A stretch of 64,000 nt of DNA from Pseudomonas purpurea (GTDB lineage Bacteria > Pseudomonadota > Gammaproteobacteria > Pseudomonadales > Pseudomonadaceae). Shown here one piece after another: positions 8,660 through 15,940 of the stretch. The notes below the pieces were generated by a model, which searched no databases, was not told the origin of the DNA, and saw only the letters and a list, made by a program, of their open reading frames with translations. A program made the position numbers and the translations under genes. Location of the stretch: assembly GCF_039908635.1 (NCBI RefSeq), contig NZ_CP150918.1:1116001-1180000 (forward strand). Direction: 5' to 3'. The stretch's first letter is position 1. Every line of letters starts with the position of its first letter.

Positions 8660-9645
8660 ATCATAGCGCCCGCGTCATCCCGACGCCCGATCAGGAGCAC
8701 GCCGCGCTGGCGTGGCTGAGCCTGTTGCATGACCAGCCGAGCAGCGGCGATCAGCTCACGTTCAGCCGTTGGTTGCAGGCCGACCCGGCCCATGTCGAGG
8801 CGTATGCCCAGGCGCAGGTCGTGTGGGAATTGAGCGAGGTGCCGGCCCGCACCCTCGCCGACGAAGACGCCTTGGCCTTGCAGGGTTACCTCGCTGCGAT
8901 GAACCGTACCCGGCGCTCCCGTATGCGGCGCTGGTCAGGGGCGTTGGCCATGGCGGCGTGTTTGCTGCTGATGGTGTCGATGGGCGCCGGTTGGCAGCCC
9001 TCGCGTTGGGTCGATGACCTGGGCGCCGACTACGTCTCGGCGCCAGGCGAAATCCGCACCGTGACCCTGGCCGATCAATCCCGCGTGACCCTTGATGCCG
9101 ACAGCGCGATTGCCGTGGACTTCACTCACGGTGAGCGGCACATCCAGTTGCGGCGCGGCGCCGGTTTTTTCAGCGTGACCCACACCGGCGAGCCGTTTGT
9201 GGTGCAGGCCGAACAAGGCGAAGCGCGGGTGTTGGGCACGCAGTTCGAGGTTCGTTTGCAACCGGCCGGGGCGCAGGTGACCGTGTTGTCAGGTCGCGTT
9301 GGCGTGACGGCCAGGCAGGGCTCCGCGCAGCAGATTCTTACGGAGGGTCAGCAAGTGGCCTATGGCACGGGCGCCGCCGAACCGTTGCACGCGGTCGACA
9401 GCGAGGCCCAACTGGCCTGGCGCCAGGGTTGGCTGAATTACGCCAGGGCACCGTTGGCCGAGGTGGTCAACGACCTGCGCCGGTATTACCCCGGCCGCAT
9501 CCTGCTGCTCAACGACACGTTGGCCACCCGCCGCGTCAGCGGCAGTTTTCCTCATCAGGACCCGCAAGCGGTGCTCAACTCCCTGCAAGGTGTGCTCGGC
9601 TTCGAACAACACCGCGTGCTGGGACGGTTGATTATCCTGCGTTGA
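8656..9645 (+). CDS. Second FecR-family sigma regulator
   Basis: 329-residue FecR protein partnered with the ECF sigma factor just upstream (GTGA overlap, GTG start). The N-terminal DUF4880 region covers about 12-55 (HAALAWLSLLHDQP), a membrane segment is at about 95-111 (GALAMAACLLLMVSMGAGW), and the FecR domain begins at YVSAPGEIRTVTLADQSRVT, followed by GEARVLGTQFEVR and VLSGRVGV. The C-terminal STN-like part is DLRRYYPGRILLLNDTLATR. It should relay a periplasmic signal from a TonB-dependent receptor. Confidence 0.87.
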   Translation: MNHSARVIPTPDQEHAALAWLSLLHDQPSSGDQLTFSRWLQADPAHVEAYAQAQVVWELSEVPARTLADEDALALQGYLAAMNRTRRSRMRRWSGALAMAACLLLMVSMGAGWQPSRWVDDLGADYVSAPGEIRTVTLADQSRVTLDADSAIAVDFTHGERHIQLRRGAGFFSVTHTGEPFVVQAEQGEARVLGTQFEVRLQPAGAQVTVLSGRVGVTARQGSAQQILTEGQQVAYGTGAAEPLHAVDSEAQLAWRQGWLNYARAPLAEVVNDLRRYYPGRILLLNDTLATRRVSGSFPHQDPQAVLNSLQGVLGFEQHRVLGRLIILR

Positions 9646-9810
9646 GCCGAGCCTTGCGGGCTCGTCATCCAACCTTCATCTCAATTCCACTGTTCTGTCA
9701 CTAAACCGTTACAACTCCCGAGGATGATCTGCGCATTCCTGAACAAATGGTCAGGAACAGCCGGAGGGCTCTTTCGTCATTCAGATGATTGAATAAAAGG
9801 GAGGTGTGCA

Positions 9811-10218
9811 ATGCGCAGTTGGGATGTCACCCACAAGAAGAAAGCTCATATCGAAATCATCCCGATGATTGATGTGATGATGTTTCTGCTGGTGTTCTTC
9901 GTATTAATCAGCCTCAACGTCATTCCCGCAGTGGGCATCAAGACCCAACTGCCCGTCGCCAGTCAGGCGCAGCAATTAAAACCGCAAAACAAAGCCATCA
10001 TTACCCTGGGCCTTGAAGAACGTTTGCAACTGGACGGTCTGGACATCAATGAAAGTGCCTTGCTGAGCCAACTTAAAGTGCTCAACAACAGCGCTGAGAA
10101 GTTGGTGATCATTATCAACAGCGACCAGGGTGTTGAAGTCAAACGGCTGGTGTCGGTGATGGACTTGCTCAAGGGCAATGGCTTCTCTTCCGTTTCTATC
10201 GCCACGCGCAAGACCTGA
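9811..10218 (+). CDS. exbD: ExbD-type energy transducer subunit
   Basis: 135 residues: a short cytoplasmic N-terminus, one membrane helix (IIPMIDVMMFLLVFFVLISL, about 16-35) and a periplasmic domain. Asp21 in the helix is the proton-carrying residue of the family. GGGAGG before the ATG is a strong ribosome-binding site. The gene leads a cassette exbD-tonB-receptor-exbB, unlike the common exbB-exbD-tonB order. The 165 bases before it hold a weak hairpin (GAGCC-TTGC-GGGCTC near 9651) that may end the fecR gene, and an ATTCA-N6-TGAAT dyad (9779-9794) of unknown meaning. Confidence 0.85.
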   Translation: MRSWDVTHKKKAHIEIIPMIDVMMFLLVFFVLISLNVIPAVGIKTQLPVASQAQQLKPQNKAIITLGLEERLQLDGLDINESALLSQLKVLNNSAEKLVIIINSDQGVEVKRLVSVMDLLKGNGFSSVSIATRKT

Positions 10219-10222
10219 CGCC

Positions 10223-10948
10223 ATGTTCAGACTTTATAACGCTCGCAAGTTGATCGCGTGCCTGCTGCCGGCGTGCCTGGTGGTTCTGGTTGTCTACGCC
10301 AGCCGGTTGCAGAGTTTGCAGATCAAACCGGTGTATGACAACAGCACGGTCGAAATCGCGCTGATCGATGCCGCCGACCTGTTGGCCGCCGTCGAACCCA
10401 CCCCCGAGCCACCGCCGCCTGAGCCTGAGCCCCCGGTGATCGAACCGGTGGTCATCGAGCCGCCCAAACCCAAACCGGTGGTCAAGCCACGCCCTCCTGC
10501 GCCCAAACCAGTGGTGGTGAAGCAAACGATTGCGCCCCCTGCACCCGCTGCCCCGGCCCCGGTTGCGCCCACGGCGTCACCCGCTGCGGTGGTGGCGAGC
10601 GCCCCGCCAAAACCGGCGGTCTCCAACCCGGCGCCGAGCAACGCCACCCAGGAAAGTGCTTACACCGTGGCATTGCGCAGGGAGCTGGAAAAACACAAGC
10701 AATACCCCAGCGGCCGCGAAGCGTCATTGCAGCGCCCCCACGGCGATGTGGTGATCTGGCTGGAAGTTGACCGCTCCGGCAACGTGTTGAACAGCGGCAT
10801 CGAAAGCAAGGCACCGAACATGTTGCTCAACCGGGCCGCTCAAACCAGTTTGCGCCGCGTGGAGAAAGTCTCGCCGTTTCCCTCCGAGGCATTCTCCGGC
10901 AAAGACAAACAGCGTTTTACCGCGACCTTCAGTTACAACGTGGAATAA
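10223..10948 (+). CDS. tonB: TonB-family energy transducer
   Basis: 241-residue TonB protein: N-terminal membrane anchor (LIACLLPACLVVLVVYAS, about 9-26), a long proline-rich spacer with EP and KP repeats (about 60-150) that spans the periplasm, and a C-terminal TonB domain (LRRELEKHKQYPSGRE to the end at TFSYNVE). It carries proton-motive energy from ExbB/ExbD to a receptor TonB box. It is 4 bases after exbD and 57 bases before the receptor gene, so it is probably dedicated to that receptor. Confidence 0.85.
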   Translation: MFRLYNARKLIACLLPACLVVLVVYASRLQSLQIKPVYDNSTVEIALIDAADLLAAVEPTPEPPPPEPEPPVIEPVVIEPPKPKPVVKPRPPAPKPVVVKQTIAPPAPAAPAPVAPTASPAAVVASAPPKPAVSNPAPSNATQESAYTVALRRELEKHKQYPSGREASLQRPHGDVVIWLEVDRSGNVLNSGIESKAPNMLLNRAAQTSLRRVEKVSPFPSEAFSGKDKQRFTATFSYNVE

Positions 10949-11005
10949 CACTAGCGTGGAATAACCCGCCCTCAACTCTCAATAGATGTAAGTAAGGGAC
11001 TACCC

Positions 11006-13249
11006 GTGAAGATCAATAAACTCTATGCCCTGCTATTAGCATCGGGCCTGGGCGGCTTTGCGCCGTTTGTACTGGCTGACGACTCGGTGGATGTGGGCGC
11101 GGTGAATGTGGCCGGCAAACAAACCTTGGGCAACGGCCATATGATCAAGGAAGAAAGTGCCAAGTCGCGTTCCACCGTGACCAAGGAAGCCATGGATGAA
11201 ATGGCGCCCACCTCCAATGGTATCGACAAACTCAAGTACACCCCCGGGATCAACGTTTCCAGCACTGACGCCACCGGTTTGAGTGGCACCAGTTTCACCA
11301 TGCGCGGGATGAACTCCGATCAGGTCGGACTTTCTTCCGACGGTTTCCCGATCAACGATTCGGGTGACTACAGCATTTACCCCAACTTGCTGGGCGACCC
11401 GGAAAACCTTGCCGAAGTGTTCGTGACCCAAGGTTCCTCCGAAGCCGATGGCCCGCACATCGGTTCCAGTGGCGGCAACATTGGCATGGTGACGATTCGC
11501 CCGGAGCAGGATTTCGGCATCTTTGCCAAGCAATCCCTGGGTTCGAACAACCTGCAAAAGACCTTCGCACGGGTTAACACCGGCAATCTGGGCGGCTTCA
11601 AGACCTGGGTGTCGGCGTCCCATACCGAAGGCGACAAGTGGCGCGGCAAAGGTTCGTTGCTGGCCGACAAGGTGGAGTGGAACACCCTGTTCGAAGACGA
11701 TAACGGCAACTCGACCAACGCCATCGTCAAATACAACCGCCAGGAAAACTACAACTACAACACCCTCAGCAAGGCCCAGTTCGAGAACCAGGGCCGGGGT
11801 TTGGACTACGCCGAAAAGACCGTCTACAACAAGGCCGGTCAGGTACTGCAATCCTACAAACTCAACCGCAACCCGTTCGAAAGCGTGACCGCGTCCGTGA
11901 CCCAGCGCTTTCAATTGCGCGATGACCTGACGCTGACGTTCAACCCCTATTACGTCTGGTCCAGCGGCGGCAGTTTCAGCGGCCAGACCGCGAGCACCGT
12001 CACCAGCACCTCAAGCAAGGCCGGCAACTACGACCTCAAGGGGCTGGGCGCCAATACCTATTACCGGCCGTCATGGACCGAGACCTGGCGCCCCGGCATC
12101 ACCAGCAAATTGAAGTGGGACATCAACGAAGAGCACAGCCTGGACGTCGGCTACTGGTACGAGCGCGCACGCCAGCGCCAGACCCAGCCGTTCATTGCGA
12201 TCAATCCGGGCGGCAGCCCGGTGGACATCTGGGGTGACTATGGTGCTTCCAATCAACTGGTGGACCGCAACGGCAAGACCGTTCAGGGCCGTCATCAGTA
12301 CACCGTGACACCGGCGCAGAAACTCTGGGTGCAGGACACCTGGCTGGCGACCCCGGACCTGACCCTGACCGGTGCCCTGGCGTATCAGTACGTCGAGCGC
12401 GATGGCAACAACCTGGGCAGCCTTACCGACAAACCGGAGAAGAAAGACGCCCGGTACCATCAGTTCCTGCCCAGCTTCAGCGCCAAGTATCAGGTTGATG
12501 CGGCCAACCAGGCGTTCTACAACGTGACCCGCAACATGCGCACCCCGCCCAACTACGTGCTGTACAACAAGGGTGACTCGTTCAGCCTCAAGCCTGAGTT
12601 GAGCTGGAACCAGGAACTGGGCTGGCGCTACAGCGAAGACGCCATGGCGTTGAGCGCGAGCCTGTTCTACATCACCTTCAAGGAGCGGCAGCTGTCGACC
12701 ACCGACCTTAACGGCGACTACGTGGTGACCAACGTCGGCGACGTGACCAACAAAGGCCTGGAGCTGGAATGGAGCGGCCTGCTACCGCACAACTTCAACT
12801 ACTACGCCTCGTACACCTACACCGAGTCCGAGCAGCAGGACGATTTGCGCAACAAGGGCGTGTTGCTGCCCACCTCCGGCAAGCAACTGGCCAACGTGCC
12901 GCAGAACATGTTCAACCTGAGCCTGGGTTATGACGATGGCCGCTACTACGGCAACGTCGCGGGCAAGTACGTGGGCAGTTACTACGGTGATTTGACCAAC
13001 GACGAGAAGATCGCCGGGCGTACCGTGGTCGACCTCAATACCGGCGTGCGCCTGCCGGTGGACAAGAAACTGCTGAAGTCCGCGACCCTGCGGCTCTCGA
13101 TGCTCAACGTGTTCGACAAGGAATACCTGTCCTCCACGCGCACCGTGTCGTTCAACTCGCAAAAGACCAATGGCCTGGCGCCGAGCACTGCGTACTACAA
13201 CGTCGGCGAAGAGCGTACGGCCGTGGTTTCGCTGGAAGCGGCGTTCTGA
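11006..13249 (+). CDS. TonB-dependent outer-membrane receptor within the exbD-tonB cassette
   Basis: 747-residue TonB-dependent receptor. It has a signal peptide (ending FVLADD, about residue 25), a plug (KYTPGINVSSTDATGLSGTS; TMRGMNSDQVGLSSDGFPIN; SSGGNIGMVTIRPE), and a barrel ending VVSLEAAF. There is no STN signalling domain, so it probably does not signal through a FecI/FecR pair. The start is a GTG with AAGGGA upstream. The ligand cannot be told from sequence. Being locked between its own tonB and exbB, with a phosphatase lipoprotein downstream, suggests a specialised substrate. The call as receptor is firm; substrate is unknown. Confidence 0.85.
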   Translation: MKINKLYALLLASGLGGFAPFVLADDSVDVGAVNVAGKQTLGNGHMIKEESAKSRSTVTKEAMDEMAPTSNGIDKLKYTPGINVSSTDATGLSGTSFTMRGMNSDQVGLSSDGFPINDSGDYSIYPNLLGDPENLAEVFVTQGSSEADGPHIGSSGGNIGMVTIRPEQDFGIFAKQSLGSNNLQKTFARVNTGNLGGFKTWVSASHTEGDKWRGKGSLLADKVEWNTLFEDDNGNSTNAIVKYNRQENYNYNTLSKAQFENQGRGLDYAEKTVYNKAGQVLQSYKLNRNPFESVTASVTQRFQLRDDLTLTFNPYYVWSSGGSFSGQTASTVTSTSSKAGNYDLKGLGANTYYRPSWTETWRPGITSKLKWDINEEHSLDVGYWYERARQRQTQPFIAINPGGSPVDIWGDYGASNQLVDRNGKTVQGRHQYTVTPAQKLWVQDTWLATPDLTLTGALAYQYVERDGNNLGSLTDKPEKKDARYHQFLPSFSAKYQVDAANQAFYNVTRNMRTPPNYVLYNKGDSFSLKPELSWNQELGWRYSEDAMALSASLFYITFKERQLSTTDLNGDYVVTNVGDVTNKGLELEWSGLLPHNFNYYASYTYTESEQQDDLRNKGVLLPTSGKQLANVPQNMFNLSLGYDDGRYYGNVAGKYVGSYYGDLTNDEKIAGRTVVDLNTGVRLPVDKKLLKSATLRLSMLNVFDKEYLSSTRTVSFNSQKTNGLAPSTAYYNVGEERTAVVSLEAAF

Positions 13250-13285
13250 TTTCTGCTGAATTCGTCCCTACACGAGGGTTTACCG

Positions 13286-13930
13286 ATGGACATGAATCTG
13301 CTGCACGACATCACTTTCTACACCATGTACGGCGCGGCCGCGATTGCCGCTTTCATCGCCGTGGAACGCGGCATTTACTTCAGTTTCAGCCTGCGTCAGG
13401 CGAAAAAACTCGAAGCAGTGCTCAACCCCTCCATGCACGCAGTCGAGGACTTGCCCGCTGCGTTGCGTCAGCGCAACAGCCTGCCGTTGGAAATGCTCGA
13501 CAGCCTGTTTGCGCATAAGCAAGGGCTGGCCAGCCACAAGGACCTGGAAGACCTCAGCGAGTCGATCTACATTGCAACCCGCAGCAAGCTGATGCATGGT
13601 TTGTGGCTGCTCGAAACCGTGGTCACCGCCGCGCCGTTGCTGGGCTTGCTGGGGACCATTCTGGGGATCATCGACACCTTCAAGGCCTTGGCCGAGACTG
13701 GTGTGTCCGATCCGGGCGAGGTCTCCAAAGGCATCGGCACCGCGTTGTACGCCACGGCATTGGGGATCGCGATTGCCCTGGGCAGCATGATTTTCCATAA
13801 CCACTTTCAGGACCGGGTGGAGCGTATTACCGACCACCTGAAAATCCTGTTGCTGCGCGCCGGCATGGGCACGGCGCTCAAGGTGGTCGAGACGCCTCGT
13901 GCCATAAACGGGCAGTTGCAACCGGCCTGA
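13286..13930 (+). CDS. exbB: ExbB/MotA/TolQ-family proton channel
   Basis: 214 residues with three membrane helices: about 8-28 (TFYTMYGAAAIAAFIAVERG), about 112-132 (ETVVTAAPLLGLLGTILGII), and about 154-175 (ATALGIAIALGSMIFH). The middle helix carries the family motif PLLGLLGTILGIIDTF. It forms the pentameric proton channel around ExbD. It closes the exbD-tonB-receptor-exbB cassette, 36 bases after the receptor gene, and is followed by a strong terminator. Confidence 0.85.
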   Translation: MDMNLLHDITFYTMYGAAAIAAFIAVERGIYFSFSLRQAKKLEAVLNPSMHAVEDLPAALRQRNSLPLEMLDSLFAHKQGLASHKDLEDLSESIYIATRSKLMHGLWLLETVVTAAPLLGLLGTILGIIDTFKALAETGVSDPGEVSKGIGTALYATALGIAIALGSMIFHNHFQDRVERITDHLKILLLRAGMGTALKVVETPRAINGQLQPA

Positions 13931-13948
13931 CCCAGCCGGGTTGGGCAG

Positions 13949-13981
13949 GGGCCTCGGGTTTTGCCCGGGGCCGTTCTTTTT
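13949..13981 (+). terminator. Rho-independent terminator after exbB
   Basis: Stem GGCCTCGGG / CCCGGGGCC (one G-T pair) with a 5-base loop, followed by GTTCTTTTT. It ends the exbD-tonB-receptor-exbB operon. Confidence 0.8.
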
Positions 13982-14052
13982 GCGCGTGCGATGGGCGAAT
14001 TTCATCGCGATCGATGTGCAGGTCTTTCGCTTACAGAGAAAAGGATTTTCGG

Positions 14053-15756
14053 ATGTCCCGTTTCGCCTCATTCCCACGGCTGGCCGGTGCTGTTGCATTG
14101 GCTGTCGCTGTGCTGGGCGGTTGCGCCCACATTCAACCTCCCGCGCAACCGGTTGCCGTGAACATCGTGGCGATCAATGACCTGCACGGTTATTTACAGG
14201 CCAACCCCTACGCTTTCCGCGATGCCAATGCCGAAGGCGGCGTGCGCCGGATGCAGGCTGGTGGCGTGGCAACGCTGGGCGGCATGCTGACGCAGTTGCG
14301 CAAGGACGACCCGCAGTTGGTGTTCATCGGCGCTGGCGACCTGGTGGGCGGCAGTCCGCCGCTGTCGGCGATGTGGGCCGACGAACCGACGCTCGAAGCG
14401 CTGCGGCACCTGGACATGAAACTCAGCGCCATCGGCAACCATGAACTGGACAACGGCAAGGCCGAATTCCTGCGCCAGCTCAAGGGCGGCTGCGAGTCCT
14501 CGCGTCCGACCAAGGCTTGCCAGTTTCGGCCCACCTATTCGGGCAGCGGCTTCCCGTACCTGGCGGCGAACCTGATGGACACCGACACCGGCCAACCGCT
14601 GTTGCCGGCGTACCGTATCGAAGAGGTCAAGGGACAGAAAATCGCGTTTGTCGGCGCGGTGCTGCGCGACGTGGCCTCGGTGGTCAGCGCCAAGGGCATG
14701 CAGGGCTTGAGTGTCGAGGACGAAGCCGAGTCGATCAACCGGCTGATTCCCGAACTCAACCGGCAGGGCGTCAACGCGATTGTCGCGGTGGTGCACCAGG
14801 GCGGCGCGACGCCCGAGCCGTTCGACAAACAGGATTGCTCGCAACTGAGTGGCGACATCGTGGACGTGGCCAAACGCCTGGACCCGGCGGTGGATGTGCT
14901 GATTACCGGGCATTCCCACCAAGGCTACTTGTGCAAGGTTGGTCCGTTGCTGGTGACCCAGGGCAATTCGTACGGGCACCTGATGACTCACCTGACCCTC
15001 GACGTCACCCCCGGAAAGCATCAGGTCACGCGGGTTCAGGCGACTAACCTGTTGGCCGATCCGGCGCAGTACCCGGCCGATCCGCAGATGGCCGCTCTGG
15101 AGCAGGAAGTGCAAGCCCGCAGCAACACGGTGCTGCTCAAACCGGTGGGCGCGATTGCCGCGTCACCCATCACCCGTGCGGCGGATGCGGGCGGCGGGAC
15201 GCCACTGGGCGACCTGATTGCCGACGCGCAACTGGCCACGGGCGCTGCACACGGGGCGCATGTTGCGTTCATGAACAACGGCGGCATTCGCGGCGATTTC
15301 GCCCTGCTGCCCGGTCAGCAACGCCTCAACTACGGGCAAGTGGCGACCGTGCAGCCGTTCAACAACAACCTGATCGCGTTCGACCTCAGCGGCCAGCAGA
15401 TCGAGCAACTGCTCAACCAGCAATGGAAGGCCGAAGACGACGTCAATGTGCTGCAAGTGTCCAAGGGTTTCAGCTACCGCTGGGACGCCACGCGTCCGCT
15501 GGCCAGCCGTGTCGTGCCAGGCAGTATTCGCCTCGACGGCAAGGCCTTGCAGCCCCGGCGCGCTTATCGCGTGGTGGTGAACGGGTTTCTCGCGGACGGC
15601 GGCGACCGTTTCACGATATTCAAGCAAGGCGTAAACCGCAGCGACTTGGGCGTGACTGACCTCGATGGCCTGATCGATTACCTGCAACGCATGGATCAGC
15701 AAGGAAAACCGGTGGGTTCGGCGCTCAGTGCCGGGCGGATTGTGAAGGTCAACTAA
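14053..15756 (+). CDS. Lipoprotein metallophosphatase / 5'-nucleotidase family
   Basis: 567-residue periplasmic or outer-membrane lipoprotein of the UshA/5'-nucleotidase family. The lipobox is VLGGC (Cys about 24). Dimetal motifs appear in order: AINDLHGYL, FIGAGDLVGGSP, AIGNHELDNGK, VVHQGG, and ITGHSHQGYL. The C-terminal substrate domain has FMNNGGIRGDF, QPFNNNL, and a late NGFLADGGDRFTIF. It would hydrolyse nucleotides or related phosphoesters outside the cytoplasm. GGA lies 8 bases before the chosen ATG. It is monocistronic, between terminators, but next to a receptor cassette and may supply or process its ligand; that link is inference. Confidence 0.85.
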   Translation: MSRFASFPRLAGAVALAVAVLGGCAHIQPPAQPVAVNIVAINDLHGYLQANPYAFRDANAEGGVRRMQAGGVATLGGMLTQLRKDDPQLVFIGAGDLVGGSPPLSAMWADEPTLEALRHLDMKLSAIGNHELDNGKAEFLRQLKGGCESSRPTKACQFRPTYSGSGFPYLAANLMDTDTGQPLLPAYRIEEVKGQKIAFVGAVLRDVASVVSAKGMQGLSVEDEAESINRLIPELNRQGVNAIVAVVHQGGATPEPFDKQDCSQLSGDIVDVAKRLDPAVDVLITGHSHQGYLCKVGPLLVTQGNSYGHLMTHLTLDVTPGKHQVTRVQATNLLADPAQYPADPQMAALEQEVQARSNTVLLKPVGAIAASPITRAADAGGGTPLGDLIADAQLATGAAHGAHVAFMNNGGIRGDFALLPGQQRLNYGQVATVQPFNNNLIAFDLSGQQIEQLLNQQWKAEDDVNVLQVSKGFSYRWDATRPLASRVVPGSIRLDGKALQPRRAYRVVVNGFLADGGDRFTIFKQGVNRSDLGVTDLDGLIDYLQRMDQQGKPVGSALSAGRIVKVN

Positions 15757-15772
15757 CCGGGTCGATCGACTG

Positions 15773-15794
15773 TTCCCACGCTCCGGCGTGGGAA
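15773..15794. terminator. Hairpin after the metallophosphatase gene
   Basis: Perfect dyad TTCCCACG-CTCCGG-CGTGGGAA, 16 bases after the stop. This short palindrome is a common intergenic repeat in pseudomonads and probably acts as a weak terminator; there is no T tract. Confidence 0.55.
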
Positions 15795-15831
15795 GGCACC
15801 CGGTGACACCAAGCGTCACCGATGGGCTAAC

Positions 15832-15858
15832 GGGAAATAATTTCAAAAAATCGCTGAG
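15832..15858 (+). promoter_or_regulatory. Candidate FecI-type promoter of the 15941 receptor
   Basis: GGGAAATAATTTC starting at 15832 matches the GGAAAT(-AATT) -35 region of FecI-dependent promoters. It lies about 105 bases before the receptor ATG. It links the STN-containing receptor to an ECF sigma factor, most likely the one at 8087. Confidence 0.45.
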
Positions 15859-15892
15859 GTAAACCCGGACGACATCCGTGTAGTGCTTGAAA

Positions 15893-15911
15893 GTGCGAGT
15901 GATTCGCATCC
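15893..15911 (+). promoter_or_regulatory. Possible Fur-like site
   Basis: GTGCGAGTGATTCGCATC resembles the TGAGAATGATTCGCATT form of Fur site and lies 30-48 bases before the receptor start. Weak visual match only. Confidence 0.3.
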
Positions 15912-15940
15912 GTAGCGGTTCTACACACAGGTCGTGAGCA

